The notes under the pieces were generated by a model. The model was given only the letters and a program-made list of their open reading frames with translations, had not been told where the DNA came from and ran no database searches. A stretch of DNA of 64,000 bases from Cyanobium sp. AMD-g (lineage in GTDB: Bacteria; Cyanobacteriota; Cyanobacteriia; PCC-6307; Cyanobiaceae): contig NZ_JAGQCW010000005.1 of NCBI RefSeq assembly GCF_024346395.1, positions 124,001 to 188,000 on the forward strand, read 5' to 3'. Shown here piece after piece: positions 34,942 to 42,963 of this stretch. A program made the position numbers and the translations under genes. How positions within the stretch are numbered: position 1 is the stretch's first letter; each line of letters begins with the position of its first letter.

Positions 34942-35175
34942 ATGGCTGTTGATCTCCCCTTGGCCGAGATGAGCCTGGCCGACAAGCTCCAGGCCATGGA
35001 ACTCCTCTGGGCCGAACTGTCCAAGACCCCTGAGCAACTGGCATCGCCGGACTGGCACGGCAAGGTGCTGCAGCAGCGACGCGATCAGGTGCGGCAAGGC
35101 ACCGCCAGCTTCCAGAACTGGGATGCCGCCGTGGGTGAGCTGAGGGCAGAACTGCGTGGACATCAGGCTCCTTGA
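34942..35175 (+). CDS. Addiction module protein, RelB-like antitoxin
   Basis: A 77-residue protein: LADKLQAMELLWAELSK and SPDWHGKVLQQRRDQVRQG are the typical blocks of the small addiction module (TIGR02574) antitoxins. It overlaps by 20 bases the RelE-type gene that follows. An internal ATG at 34969 is an alternative start. Confidence 0.82.
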   Translation: MAVDLPLAEMSLADKLQAMELLWAELSKTPEQLASPDWHGKVLQQRRDQVRQGTASFQNWDAAVGELRAELRGHQAP

Positions 35176-35469
35176 GAGTGCCAAGGAGGATCTCGCAGTG
35201 GCTGGTTCTTCTACGAGCGACAGAGCCCTGGCCTCGGTGATCGCTTTCTCGATGCGATCGAAGCCGATGTCAACGCTTTGCCACGTTATGCAGGCATTCA
35301 GTTGAAGGTGGATGGATTTCACCGGATGTTGATCCAACGATTTCCCTTTGCTCTGTACTACTTGATGGAGGAGAACTCCATTGACATCTACGCGATTCTG
35401 GATTGCCGACGAGATCCGAACTGGATTCGTGATCGACTCGGTGGGGCGCCCTCCGCGCCGTTGAGCTAG
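35156..35469 (+). pseudogene. RelE/ParE-type toxin gene with one-base frameshift
   Basis: From the GTG at 35156 the frame reads DIRLLESAKEDLAVAG, then shifts. From about 35200 another frame continues perfectly as GWFYERQSPGLGDRF-like sequence (bases 35200-35246 read GWFFYERQSPGLGDRF) and then HRMLIQRFPFALYYLMEE and LDCRRDPNWI to a TAG at 35467. One missing base near 35198-35200 explains it. The toxin is therefore inactive, unless this is a sequencing error. Confidence 0.75.
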
Positions 35470-35528
35470 GTCATCCCAACCCCAGTTGGCTGTGCACCGT
35501 ATCCAAGGGCACGGTCACCGCGGAGCAC

Positions 35529-36017
35529 TCAGGGCTGGGCTCCCACCAGCTCAGCCAGATAGCTGGAAAGGCGGAACCCGGCCGGATGGGCATAGACGAT
35601 GTCGGCAATCTTCCAGCTGCCAGCGGGGCCGCGCACCAGCTGATAGCGCAGCTTCTGCGGCGCCTCAATGGGGCGGTTGCGCAGGCCTGCCTGCACCGCC
35701 ACCAGGGCTTCCAGTCCTCCGCCGGGGGTGGCGGTGCAGCCCAGCACCTTGGCGCCATAGGTCCCCACCTGGGTGCCGCTGAACAGATCGAAGTCGACAA
35801 AACGGCCGCTGGCTGGATCGAGCCCATAGGCACGCCGCAGCTTCTGGTAAAGCCCAGGAGTGAAGCGGCTTTGCTGGCTCTTGAGCTCGATCGGTCCGCT
35901 CAGGTCCTGCCGGGCCACTTGCCAGCGGTAGAGGCCATCGAGCTGGGCCTTCACGGCAGCCGGGCAGGGAGTGATCGCCACGGCCGCCAACAGCGGCATC
36001 AGCTGGGGCAGGGGCAT
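35529..36017 (-). CDS. Exported protein, DUF3828-like
   Basis: A 162-residue protein with a weak signal sequence (LPQLMPLLAAVAITPCPAAV). The mature part has LDGLYRWQVA, RFTPGLYQKLRRAYGLD, FDLFSGTQVG and a C-terminal block WKIADIVYAHPAGFRLSSYL, the layout of small NTF2-like DUF3828 proteins. Nothing ties it to toxin-antitoxin activity although it is surrounded by such pairs. Confidence 0.7.
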   Translation of the reverse strand: MPLPQLMPLLAAVAITPCPAAVKAQLDGLYRWQVARQDLSGPIELKSQQSRFTPGLYQKLRRAYGLDPASGRFVDFDLFSGTQVGTYGAKVLGCTATPGGGLEALVAVQAGLRNRPIEAPQKLRYQLVRGPAGSWKIADIVYAHPAGFRLSSYLAELVGAQP

Positions 36018-36065
36018 GACGGCGTGTTGGCGTTGCTCGGAATCCTGGCAGCGGGAGCGGCCAAC

Positions 36066-36410
36066 TCAGGGCAGTTCCAGCCAGCCCCGCAGGGCCAGAT
36101 CCAGCTCGATCAGCAGCTGGGGCTCCAGTTGCCCCACCACCTTCCCCATGGAGCTGAGCGGCACGGTGAACAGCTTGTCGACCATCAGCTGGGACGGCTT
36201 CTTCAGGCCATTGCGTGCCGTCGGCTGGACGGGAAGCCGGACCAGGGGAGCGTCCACCAGGGTGCTGGTGAGCGGACAGAGGGTGACGCTGGGATGGGCC
36301 TGCAACCAGCGATCCGCCTGGACCACCACGGCGGGGCGTGGTTTGCCGGAGTACGCCCCCGGGCTGGCCACGGTCACCACGGTGCCGCGGCGGAGCGCAG
36401 GCAGGCTCAT
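36066..36410 (-). CDS. mazF: MazF/PemK family toxin
   Basis: A 114-residue mRNA interferase: RRGTVVTVASPGAYSGKPRP (the GxVV...GKxRP block), AVVVQADRW, and VTLCPLTSTL. The KPSQLMVDKLFTVPLSSMG segment carries the usual D/K positions. It overlaps the antitoxin gene by 4 bases. Confidence 0.9.
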   Translation of the reverse strand: MSLPALRRGTVVTVASPGAYSGKPRPAVVVQADRWLQAHPSVTLCPLTSTLVDAPLVRLPVQPTARNGLKKPSQLMVDKLFTVPLSSMGKVVGQLEPQLLIELDLALRGWLELP

Positions 36411-36634
36411 GCTGTCCAGTCGCTCCAGTCAGGCAGCTGTTCGCTCCAGTGCTGTTGCGGTTCCCGTTCGGCCAGCCGTTGCGACTGCCGGCGGGCTTCC
36501 TCGCCATCGCCATGGCGCAGGAGGTACTGGGCGATGGCGTCGCGCACGCAGGCACTGCGGCTCTTGCCGAGCTGGCGGGCCAGCTGATCGAGCCGCCGCT
36601 CGAGCTCCGGCTCCACCCGCACCCCGATCGCCAT
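36407..36634 (-). CDS. Ribbon-helix-helix antitoxin for MazF
   Basis: A 75-residue CopG/RHH-type protein: IGVRVEPELERRLDQLARQL and KSRSACVRDAIAQYLLRHG form the DNA-binding fold, then an acidic, Trp-rich tail (EQLPDWSDWTA) that suits MazF binding. Divergent from the vapBC genes on the other side. Confidence 0.87.
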   Translation of the reverse strand: MAIGVRVEPELERRLDQLARQLGKSRSACVRDAIAQYLLRHGDGEEARRQSQRLAEREPQQHWSEQLPDWSDWTA

Positions 36635-36752
36635 GGCTCCTGCTGTTGAACGTTTCGTTCTACAGCGTAGGGGGAGTTACGGATCGGGGGGCATCAGACG
36701 TTCGATCGATGCCCGGCCCTGGCCTTGTCGCCGTAAGACCAGTTCCAGCCGT

Positions 36753-36775
36753 GGTAGTTACCATGGATCACTACC
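36753..36775. promoter_or_regulatory. Inverted repeat upstream of vapB
   Basis: GGTAGT (36753-36758) and ACTACC (36770-36775) flank an 11-base spacer, 15 bases before the vapB ATG at 36791. It is a probable operator for the AbrB-type antitoxin. Confidence 0.5.
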
Positions 36776-36790
36776 GGATCGGGGCCTGCC

Positions 36791-37024
36791 ATGGACACCG
36801 CACGTCTGTTCCAATCGGGCCGCAGCCAGGCGGTGCGGCTGCCGAAGGCGTACCGCTTCAGCGGTAGCGAGGTGGTGGTGAAGCATTTCGGCAATGGGGT
36901 GCTGTTACTGCCGATCGATGACCCCTGGCAAACGCTGGAGGCGGGGTTGGCCGCCTTCGAGCCGGGGTTTGTGATCAAGCGTGAGCAGCCGGAGGAGCAG
37001 ATCCGCGAAGCGATCAGCCCATGA
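36791..37024 (+). CDS. vapB: VagC/VapB family antitoxin
   Basis: A 77-residue SpoVT/AbrB-type antitoxin: ARLFQSGRSQAVRLPKAYRF and GSEVVVKHFGNGVLLLP is the VagC/VapB hallmark. The acidic C-terminal part would bind VapC. It overlaps vapC by 4 bases. Confidence 0.92.
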   Translation: MDTARLFQSGRSQAVRLPKAYRFSGSEVVVKHFGNGVLLLPIDDPWQTLEAGLAAFEPGFVIKREQPEEQIREAISP

Positions 37025-37422
37025 TTCTGCTCGATACCAACATCTGCATCACCATCATCAACGCCAAACCAGCTTTGGTATTGGAGCGGTTCAAGCGCTA
37101 CCGGCTCGGAGAGATTGGCCTCTGCAGTGTGGTGGCGGCCGAGCTGGCATTCGGGGTGGCCAAGAGCGGTTCGGTGCGCAACCGCCAGGCCCTGGAGATG
37201 GTTCTGGCCCCGCTCACGATTCTCCCTTTTGATGAGCGCGCTGCCTGGGCCTATGGCGAGCTGCGTGCGGGCCTGGAGCGCCGGGGCACTCCAATTGGCT
37301 CACTCGACACGATGATCGCGGCCCATGCCCTGAGCCTGCAGGCCACGCTGATCACCAACAACACCCGGGAGTTTGCCCAGGTGAGCGGCCTGCAGGTTGA
37401 AAACTGGGTGCTGACGGCCTAG
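37021..37422 (+). CDS. vapC: VapC family PIN-domain toxin
   Basis: A 133-residue tRNA-fMet-type VapC relative: MILLDTNICITIINAKP (Asp5), VVAAELAFGVAKS (Glu near 43), LDTMIAAHAL (Asp near 99) and ITNNTREFAQVSGL (Asn/Glu positions near 116-122). All PIN catalytic sites look intact. Confidence 0.92.
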   Translation: MILLDTNICITIINAKPALVLERFKRYRLGEIGLCSVVAAELAFGVAKSGSVRNRQALEMVLAPLTILPFDERAAWAYGELRAGLERRGTPIGSLDTMIAAHALSLQATLITNNTREFAQVSGLQVENWVLTA

Positions 37423-37483
37423 GCAGAGGCCGGGCAGGGATGAACGACCAGATCGCCGCTGGCGCTGCTGCCCTATGTCAGCC

Positions 37484-37753
37484 TCATTCGTCGTGGGTCC
37501 ACAGCCGCAGCACCTTGACGACCCTCTCGTCGGGCAGCACCTGGTAGACAAGCCGGCGCTGGATATTGAGCCGACGGGAAACGGCTCCGCGCAGATCACC
37601 CACCAACGCTTCATAGGGCGGAGGCTGCCGAACCGGATCTTCCGACAGCCGTTGCAGCAGCTGCTCGGCCTTGGCCTTGAGGGCTGGCGATGCGGCGGCG
37701 AGCTTGCGGGCGTCCTTCTGGGCCTGCCTGGTGAAGCGAACGCTCCAGCTCAC
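37484..37753 (-). CDS. YoeB/Txe family toxin
   Basis: An 89-residue RelE-superfamily ribonuclease: WSVRFTRQAQKDARKL start, PPPYEALVGDLRGAVSRRLN, RLVYQVLPDERVVKVLRLW. The Arg/His-containing end (LRLWTHDE) fits YoeB. It overlaps the YefM gene by 4 bases. Confidence 0.9.
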   Translation of the reverse strand: MSWSVRFTRQAQKDARKLAAASPALKAKAEQLLQRLSEDPVRQPPPYEALVGDLRGAVSRRLNIQRRLVYQVLPDERVVKVLRLWTHDE

Positions 37754-37992
37754 CAGCCCGGGTGATCACTGAGATCCTCCAGCGGCGTTGCCAGACCTTC
37801 CAGGACCGACTCACGCATCCCTGGGATCGAGACCAGATGGAGCGTCTCCTGGATCGCGTTCCAGTCGGACTCCGACAGCAGCACGGCATTGCCCCGCTTG
37901 CCGTTGATCTGCACCGGCTCGTGGGACTCGCCCACCTCATTGATCAGGGAATACAGCCGCCTGCGGGCTTCCGTGGCGGAAATGCTGGCCAT
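37750..37992 (-). CDS. YefM/Phd family antitoxin
   Basis: An 80-residue protein: ISATEARRRLYSLINEVGES, VQINGKRGNAVLLSESDWNA and IQETLHLV are the classic Phd/YefM blocks. The ATG at 37992 was chosen for the family start. A palindrome with GTAC centres lies just upstream. Confidence 0.92.
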   Translation of the reverse strand: MASISATEARRRLYSLINEVGESHEPVQINGKRGNAVLLSESDWNAIQETLHLVSIPGMRESVLEGLATPLEDLSDHPGW

Positions 37993-38010
37993 CGAAGCGT
38001 TGCCGCCATC

Positions 38011-38028
38011 GCGTACGTCAAAGCGTAC
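38011..38028. promoter_or_regulatory. Paired GCGTAC motifs upstream of yefM
   Basis: GCGTAC occurs twice (38011-38016 and 38023-38028) with a 6-base gap, each containing the GTAC palindrome. YefM operators are built from short palindromes near the start codon, so this is a candidate operator. Confidence 0.4.
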
Positions 38029-38113
38029 CGCTTTTGGCCCGGGCAGGCGGCGGATCTGATGTACGGAGGCGCATGGGCAGCTGCAGCCTGAGGGCCAGGC
38101 CGTCGCCGGAGCC

Positions 38114-39985
38114 TCAGCCGCAATCGTCAGACGGTTCCAGCTTTTCGCGGAGATAGGCCTGCAGCTGCGGATCGCAGGCAAACACCCAGCAGCTCTTCAT
38201 GCCCCGGCTCATCAGGGTGCGGTAGGTGTTGCGGATCAGGCGGCTGACCCGCGCCTCAGTGCCCTCCGGGTCGGTGCCCATGGCGGCCCGCCAGCCGCTG
38301 AGGCTCTTGTCGCTGCGGGCCCGGGCGGTGGGATTCGCCAGCAGCCGGCCACCTCGGGACTGGAGATCCGGCCCAATGATCACGCCGATCGTGTCGACCT
38401 CCAGCCCCTGGCAGGTGTGCACGCAGCCCACCTCCTCGACGCCGGTGGGACTGATGATCCAAGTGTTGCCCTCCGAGGCCAGGTTCCAGCGGGCGGCGTA
38501 GCCGTGTTCGGGGATCACGATGTCGCTGAGATCCAGGTTGCGTTTCGAGGTCCAGTTCCAGCAGTAGCCGGCCACCAGCCGGGCGCGGTTGTTGTCGTTG
38601 GCCTGGCGGACCGCCGCATGCAGGCTCAGCGGGTCGTCGAACAGGCGGAAGTCGAACGCCTCCCGGTCGAGCTCCGGGTTGGCGGTGGAGCGGATGCCGA
38701 GCAGATCATCCAGCCAGGCCAGGTAGCCATCGGAGCCGGCGCAGCGAAACTGCGAGGGCAGCTCATCGCACACCACCTGGGCGCCCAGCTGGGCAGCGTG
38801 CTTGCGGATCTCGGCCTCTGTGCCGATGTCCTTCCAGGCCACCTGCTGGTCTTCATCGAGGAAGAACACGCTCAGGTGGCTGGCGTTGATGATCTCCATG
38901 ACCTGGTTGTCTCCCTGGTTGCTGTACAGGCCGCTGAAGCGGTTCAGCCGGTGGGCCTCGTCCACCACCAGCACGTCGTAATGGCCGGGAGGGCAGTCCA
39001 TGAAGGCACCGGAGCCACAGAAGAGGTTGTCGAAACGTGTTCGCCGCAGCTGACCGGTGAGCTTGGCCTTGAACACCGTGCGCGGCGCGGCGTTCTTGCT
39101 CACGTAGCGGATGTTCAGCCCCTTCTGCAGCAGGGCCGCCATCAAGTGGATCGCCACCACTGACTTGCCGGTTCCTGGGCCGCCCCGCACCAGTAGCACG
39201 GTGCGCTTGCCGGGCCGCAGCTTTCGCGCGAACTGCAGGGCTCGCTCATAAACGACCTTCTGCTCCTCAATCAGGGTGAACTCACTGTTGCCGAGCACCA
39301 TCTGCTCAAAAACCTCCGCCAGCTGCCGCGACGGTCTGGTCCTGCCATCTCGGATCCGCTTGATCGTCTCGCCGCCATCGCCCTGCGTGAGGCAGCGGGT
39401 CAGGAAGTCAACCAGCTCATCGGTGTGATGCCTGAGGAACACCGGAGCCCGCTCCAGGTAGTCCTGGTAACAGTCCGCGAGAACCCCGCTGCCGTCGCTG
39501 CAATTGTGGAGGTACGCGCAGGGGCTGATCGCGATGGCGTGTTCCAGCACGGCGGTGTTGAAGTCCTCCAGCAGGCAGGAGTAGCTCCAGGCCTGGTACG
39601 AGGGGTGGGTGAGATCCCGTGGGCCGCCACCCACCACGGAGCGGACCACACCATCCATGGCTGTGGCATCCACGGTTTCCCACTGCTTGAGCTCCACAAT
39701 CACTGCCGCATGTCGGTCGTCCGGTGAGCGGCCGGAGAGCAGCAGATCGATCCGGCGCGAGGTGTTGTGGATCTGATATTCGATCGCTACCCCAAGCGCC
39801 GCAGGGATCTGGGGGGCCAGCAGGAATTGGCTGACGTACTGAAAGGAATTTCGCCAGGCCCGCACCTCTGCTGGGCTGACCCGCCTGCCGGCAAGGTTCT
39901 TGAGCCGCTCTCCAACCTCCTCCTCAATGCGATTCCGGCGCACATGCTCCAGGAAAACCTCGCGGGTCTCCAGGTAGATGATCAT
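38114..39985 (-). CDS. Nuclease-helicase, DUF2075 family
   Basis: A 623-residue protein. The N-terminal part looks like a PD-(D/E)xK nuclease: RIDLLLSG with Asp80 and, after a strand, VIVELKQW with E98xK100. Then comes a superfamily 1-type helicase: Q-motif-like IEEQKVVYERAL, Walker A GGPGTGKS (268-275), Walker B VLVVDEAH (338-345), DEDQQVAW, and the late motif VGCVHTCQGLEVDTIGV. DUF2075 proteins belong to the Schlafen-like group and are often in defence islands. The ATG at 39985 is the conserved-looking start. A palindrome 41 bases upstream could control it. Confidence 0.85.
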   Translation of the reverse strand: MIIYLETREVFLEHVRRNRIEEEVGERLKNLAGRRVSPAEVRAWRNSFQYVSQFLLAPQIPAALGVAIEYQIHNTSRRIDLLLSGRSPDDRHAAVIVELKQWETVDATAMDGVVRSVVGGGPRDLTHPSYQAWSYSCLLEDFNTAVLEHAIAISPCAYLHNCSDGSGVLADCYQDYLERAPVFLRHHTDELVDFLTRCLTQGDGGETIKRIRDGRTRPSRQLAEVFEQMVLGNSEFTLIEEQKVVYERALQFARKLRPGKRTVLLVRGGPGTGKSVVAIHLMAALLQKGLNIRYVSKNAAPRTVFKAKLTGQLRRTRFDNLFCGSGAFMDCPPGHYDVLVVDEAHRLNRFSGLYSNQGDNQVMEIINASHLSVFFLDEDQQVAWKDIGTEAEIRKHAAQLGAQVVCDELPSQFRCAGSDGYLAWLDDLLGIRSTANPELDREAFDFRLFDDPLSLHAAVRQANDNNRARLVAGYCWNWTSKRNLDLSDIVIPEHGYAARWNLASEGNTWIISPTGVEEVGCVHTCQGLEVDTIGVIIGPDLQSRGGRLLANPTARARSDKSLSGWRAAMGTDPEGTEARVSRLIRNTYRTLMSRGMKSCWVFACDPQLQAYLREKLEPSDDCG

Positions 39986-40505
39986 TGCGCCCGCCTGTGA
40001 TGGCGGGCTGATCCTATGGCTGGGGCAACAACACCCTTCCCGCCATGGTTGTTGACTCACTGAATTGCTTGATCAAATGCAGCTGCTTGCAGGCTTGAGG
40101 CCGTTCAGGGCTCTTGCCATCGAGAGGTCCTGTTGGAGGCCTGGCCCCGCGTACCGATAGGGCGTCAGTCGACACAGAGCAGCAGAGGCGGGGTCTCGCG
40201 GTAGCGGGGCCGAATGCCTCCCCCTGGGATCGCCTCATCTCAAGGACTCGCACTTCCGCGCAGCCGCCCAGGAGGCCTGTTCTGCTGGCTGCAACCTGCA
40301 CTTGGGGTTGACATCCCTGCCAATCATCCAAGGCCTCTCACCGCCAGGTGGGCCCCTGGCGTTAGCCACGGGATCTCGATCTCCGCCCCGAGCACTTGGG
40401 GCCGCTAGCTTCCGTTGCCAGCTGCAGCGGATCCTGGCGGTAACGCTGGCGTGGCGTGGCGTGGATGGAATCCATGGTGGCGATTCCCTTCCGGCAGACA
40501 AGGGC
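39986..40505. other. Intergenic region without a recognisable gene
   Basis: About 520 bases with no coding frame that looks real. It holds the inverted repeat at 40026-40054 upstream of the helicase gene. A weak TTGACT (40051-40056) is the only promoter-like element on the plus strand. Confidence 0.4.
40026..40054. promoter_or_regulatory. Inverted repeat upstream of the helicase gene
   Basis: CAACAAC (40026-40032) and GTTGTTG (40048-40054) flank 15 bases. It lies 41 bases upstream of the DUF2075 gene start and is a candidate operator. Confidence 0.35.
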
Positions 40506-41165
40506 TCACCCCCCCAGCACCCCCCGCACAAACCGATCACCCCACGCCACCGCCCTCCCCCAGTTCTCCGCCTCGCTGAGGCCCGAACTGCGGGTGGGCT
40601 TGAAGCTGTGGTCCCCACTGGGGATCCAGCCCAGCTGCACCGCCGCCGAAAGGCTGTAGGTCTCCACCTCCTCGCGGCGGCCGAACGTGTCCCGCTCCCC
40701 CTGCAGGATCAGGGTGGGCGTGCGCAGGGCGGCCAGGTGCTCGGTGCGCAGCTGCAGCGGCTTGCCGGGCGGATGGAAGGGATAGCCCAGGCACAGGCAG
40801 CCCCGCACCCCGTCGCTGGCGGCCAGCTCATCCACCAGCAGGCTGGCCACCCGCCCGCCCATCGACTTGCCGCCGATGAACAGCGGCCGCTGCGGGCTCT
40901 CGGCCGTCTCCAGCCGCACCTGCTGGCGGAACGCCTCCTGCAGCACCGGCATCCGCTCGGGCCCCTGGCGGCGGCCCGTCTCGCGCATCCGGGCCATGTA
41001 GCCGAACTCGAAGCGCACCACCCGCCAGCCCGCCGCGGCCAGTCCGCCGGCCATCGCCGCCATGAACGGGCTGTCCATCGGTGCCCCGGCCCCATGGGCC
41101 AGCAGCACGCTGGCCGCGGCGTCGGCGGGGCCGTCGATCAGGCGGGGGTCGGAGCTGGTGCCCAT
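40506..41165 (-). CDS. Alpha/beta hydrolase (Tex30/KANL3-like)
   Basis: A 219-residue alpha/beta hydrolase: LLAHGAGAPMDSPFM (oxyanion loop), GGKSMGGRVASLLVDEL with the nucleophile Ser in GKSMG, TPTLILQGERDTFG with the acid, and GDHSFKP carrying the histidine. All three catalytic positions are present. Substrate unknown. Divergent from the secreted protein gene by 11 bases. Confidence 0.87.
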   Translation of the reverse strand: MGTSSDPRLIDGPADAAASVLLAHGAGAPMDSPFMAAMAGGLAAAGWRVVRFEFGYMARMRETGRRQGPERMPVLQEAFRQQVRLETAESPQRPLFIGGKSMGGRVASLLVDELAASDGVRGCLCLGYPFHPPGKPLQLRTEHLAALRTPTLILQGERDTFGRREEVETYSLSAAVQLGWIPSGDHSFKPTRSSGLSEAENWGRAVAWGDRFVRGVLGG

Positions 41166-41176
41166 ACAGTCAGACC

Positions 41177-41728
41177 ATGACACGCCGGATCGGCCACACG
41201 CTGCGTCGCGCTGCAAGGCTTGGGGCCATGGGGGCCATCCTGCTGCTGGCGGCCGGATCGGCATGGGCCGATGGGCGTGGACCAATCCCGGTGCTCCGCC
41301 TTGACGGGATCGGCCCGTTGCGTCTCGGCATGACCCGTGCCGAAGCCGTCGCGACCGGCTGGCTCTCCGACCCCGGCCCCGGCTGTGAGCTCGGCGGGCC
41401 GCCGCTGCCTGTCGTCTACAGGCTCAAAGGGCCCAAGGCGCCGGCGGGAATCGTCGGCACGGCCCAGTTCGAACGGGGCACGTTGCGAGTCTTCGCCTTC
41501 TCGGCCGGTGTGCGGACGACGTTCGGCGTCGCCGTTCCCGGCGGCACCGTGGGTGACCTGCTCAAGCGCGCCCGCGCCGCCGGCCTCTCCGCCACCTCGG
41601 TCTACGACGAGACCTTCGCCGGGCGGTTCGTCACCGTGAACCGGGGCGGCCAGCAGGTGCTCGGTGCGTTTGCCGAACAGAGCGCGATCGCCACGCTCGC
41701 GGTGCCCTACGTGCCCGTCTGCGAGTAA
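41177..41728 (+). CDS. Secreted protein of unknown function
   Basis: A 183-residue protein. A twin-arginine-containing basic start is followed by a hydrophobic segment (GAILLLAAGSAWA) with AWA cleavage. The mature part, LDGIGPLRLGMTRAEAVATG, has the RLGMT.AEV pattern of small secreted proteins. Function unknown. Confidence 0.75.
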   Translation: MTRRIGHTLRRAARLGAMGAILLLAAGSAWADGRGPIPVLRLDGIGPLRLGMTRAEAVATGWLSDPGPGCELGGPPLPVVYRLKGPKAPAGIVGTAQFERGTLRVFAFSAGVRTTFGVAVPGGTVGDLLKRARAAGLSATSVYDETFAGRFVTVNRGGQQVLGAFAEQSAIATLAVPYVPVCE

Positions 41729-41777
41729 CGCCCGCGAGCCCCCCCGGCCCCAGAATTCACGGGCCTGCTATCCAACC

Positions 41778-42038
41778 ATGGGTGCAATCCTGCTCACCGT
41801 TCTGACCGTGTTTCTGGGCTTTGGCCTGGGCAAGGGCGTCCCCCGGCTGGTGCAGGGCTCGGGCCGCCTGGCGCGCCGCTCCCGCTTCAGCCAGCTGGCC
41901 TTCGGCAGCCTGCTGCTGCTGCCCTGGCTGGTGGGGATCGTTCTGCTGGTGCAGATCCCCCTGAACCCCGCCCTGCTGCTGCCGGCGATCGGCTATGCGG
42001 CGGGCATGGCCTGGGGGCGCCGCAAGGTGGGGCTGTAG
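41778..42038 (+). CDS. Small two-span membrane protein
   Basis: An 86-residue protein with two or three hydrophobic helices (ILLTVLTVFLGFGLGKGV, LLLLPWLVGIVLLVQIPL, ALLLPAIGYAAGMAWG) and a basic end. No family recognised. Confidence 0.65.
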   Translation: MGAILLTVLTVFLGFGLGKGVPRLVQGSGRLARRSRFSQLAFGSLLLLPWLVGIVLLVQIPLNPALLLPAIGYAAGMAWGRRKVGL

Positions 42039-42084
42039 CTGGGCGCAACAATCGGCCCCTGGCTCAAGCCCCCGGCCAAAGGAC

Positions 42085-42099
42085 ATAGGATCGTCCTAT
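42085..42099. promoter_or_regulatory. Palindrome upstream of the Phd/UPF0175 gene
   Basis: ATAGGA-TCG-TCCTAT is a perfect inverted repeat 18 bases before the ATG at 42118. Position and form fit an autoregulation operator. Confidence 0.55.
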
Positions 42100-42117
42100 C
42101 CGTTCTTCCCTGTAGCG

Positions 42118-42486
42118 ATGGCCATGCGTGCCGTGAGCGTCAGCGGCCTCAAGAACAATCCGTCTGAGGCCCTGCGCCAGGCAAAGACCGACATGGTCGT
42201 TGTGCTCAACCGCGACCACCCCGACGCGCTGCTGATGGGCCTCGACCAGCAAGGTCTCCTGCAGGCGCCGGGAGTCAGGCCAGCCCTGGCCACGGCCCTG
42301 TTCCGCGAAGGCGAGCTCTCCCTGGCCAGGGCCGCCCGCGTGGCCGACATGGACACCGCCACCTTCATCGCCCATCTCTCGCGCCTCGGCATCGCGGCGA
42401 TCCGTCTGACGGAAGCCGAAACCCGCGCCGATCTCGACACCCTGGAGCAGTGGCTGCAATCGTCATCAGCGACGCCAGCCCCCTGA
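42118..42486 (+). CDS. Antitoxin with Phd-like and UPF0175 parts
   Basis: A 122-residue protein: the first half reads like a Phd/YefM fold (VSVSGLKNNPSEALRQAKTD and VVVLNRDHPDALLMGL). The second half matches UPF0175, a helix-turn-helix antitoxin (LATALFREGELSLARAARVA then TFIAHLSRLGI). UPF0175 proteins pair with DUF3368 toxins, which is the next gene, overlapping by 37 bases. Confidence 0.85.
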   Translation: MAMRAVSVSGLKNNPSEALRQAKTDMVVVLNRDHPDALLMGLDQQGLLQAPGVRPALATALFREGELSLARAARVADMDTATFIAHLSRLGIAAIRLTEAETRADLDTLEQWLQSSSATPAP

Positions 42487-42959
42487 TCGGCCTGGCCCAG
42501 GTCAACGGGATCGGCTGGTTGCGGGAGCTGTTCGGAACCGTGCTCCTCCCCGCCACCGTGGCCGATGAGGTGCTCACCGGCAAGTTCACCGATCAGGAAG
42601 CCAGGATCACCGCTGCAATCAAGGCCGGCTGGCTGGAGGTCACAGCGGATCAGCAGCAGGGGCCGGAGTTGCCTGACCTCGACGAAGGCGAAGCGGCCAG
42701 CATCCGCCTGGCCCTCTCCAGGCCAGGACCGGGGCTGCTGTTGATCGACGAACGGGCCGGCCGGGCGGTGGCCCAGGAACTTGGCCTGAAGGTTGCCGGC
42801 ACCGCTGCAGTGATTGGCATGGCCCGTCTGCGTGGCCTGATCCCTTCAGCCCGGGCCGTGTTTGGGGAACTGCATCGCAGCGATTTCCGCATCGCTCCAG
42901 CCGTGATCACCACCGTTCTGAAGCGCTGTGGCGAGATCGACGACGACTCCGCCAGCTGA
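42450..42959 (+). CDS. DUF3368 PIN-like toxin
   Basis: A 169-residue PIN-fold protein: IVISDASPLIGLAQVNGI (Asp near 8), LLPATVADEVL (Glu near 37), DEGEAASIRLAL (Glu/Asp near 77-80), LLIDERAGRAVAQELGLKV and GTAAVIGMARLRGLI. These are the standard DUF3368 blocks, with a full acidic set. Overlaps the antitoxin gene. Confidence 0.88.
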   Translation: MAAIVISDASPLIGLAQVNGIGWLRELFGTVLLPATVADEVLTGKFTDQEARITAAIKAGWLEVTADQQQGPELPDLDEGEAASIRLALSRPGPGLLLIDERAGRAVAQELGLKVAGTAAVIGMARLRGLIPSARAVFGELHRSDFRIAPAVITTVLKRCGEIDDDSAS

Positions 42960-42963
42960 AACC

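Noticed and set aside
35529-36017. DUF3828-like gene as part of a toxin-antitoxin pair
   Set aside because: It has a signal-like start and no overlapping partner; being surrounded by such pairs is not enough.
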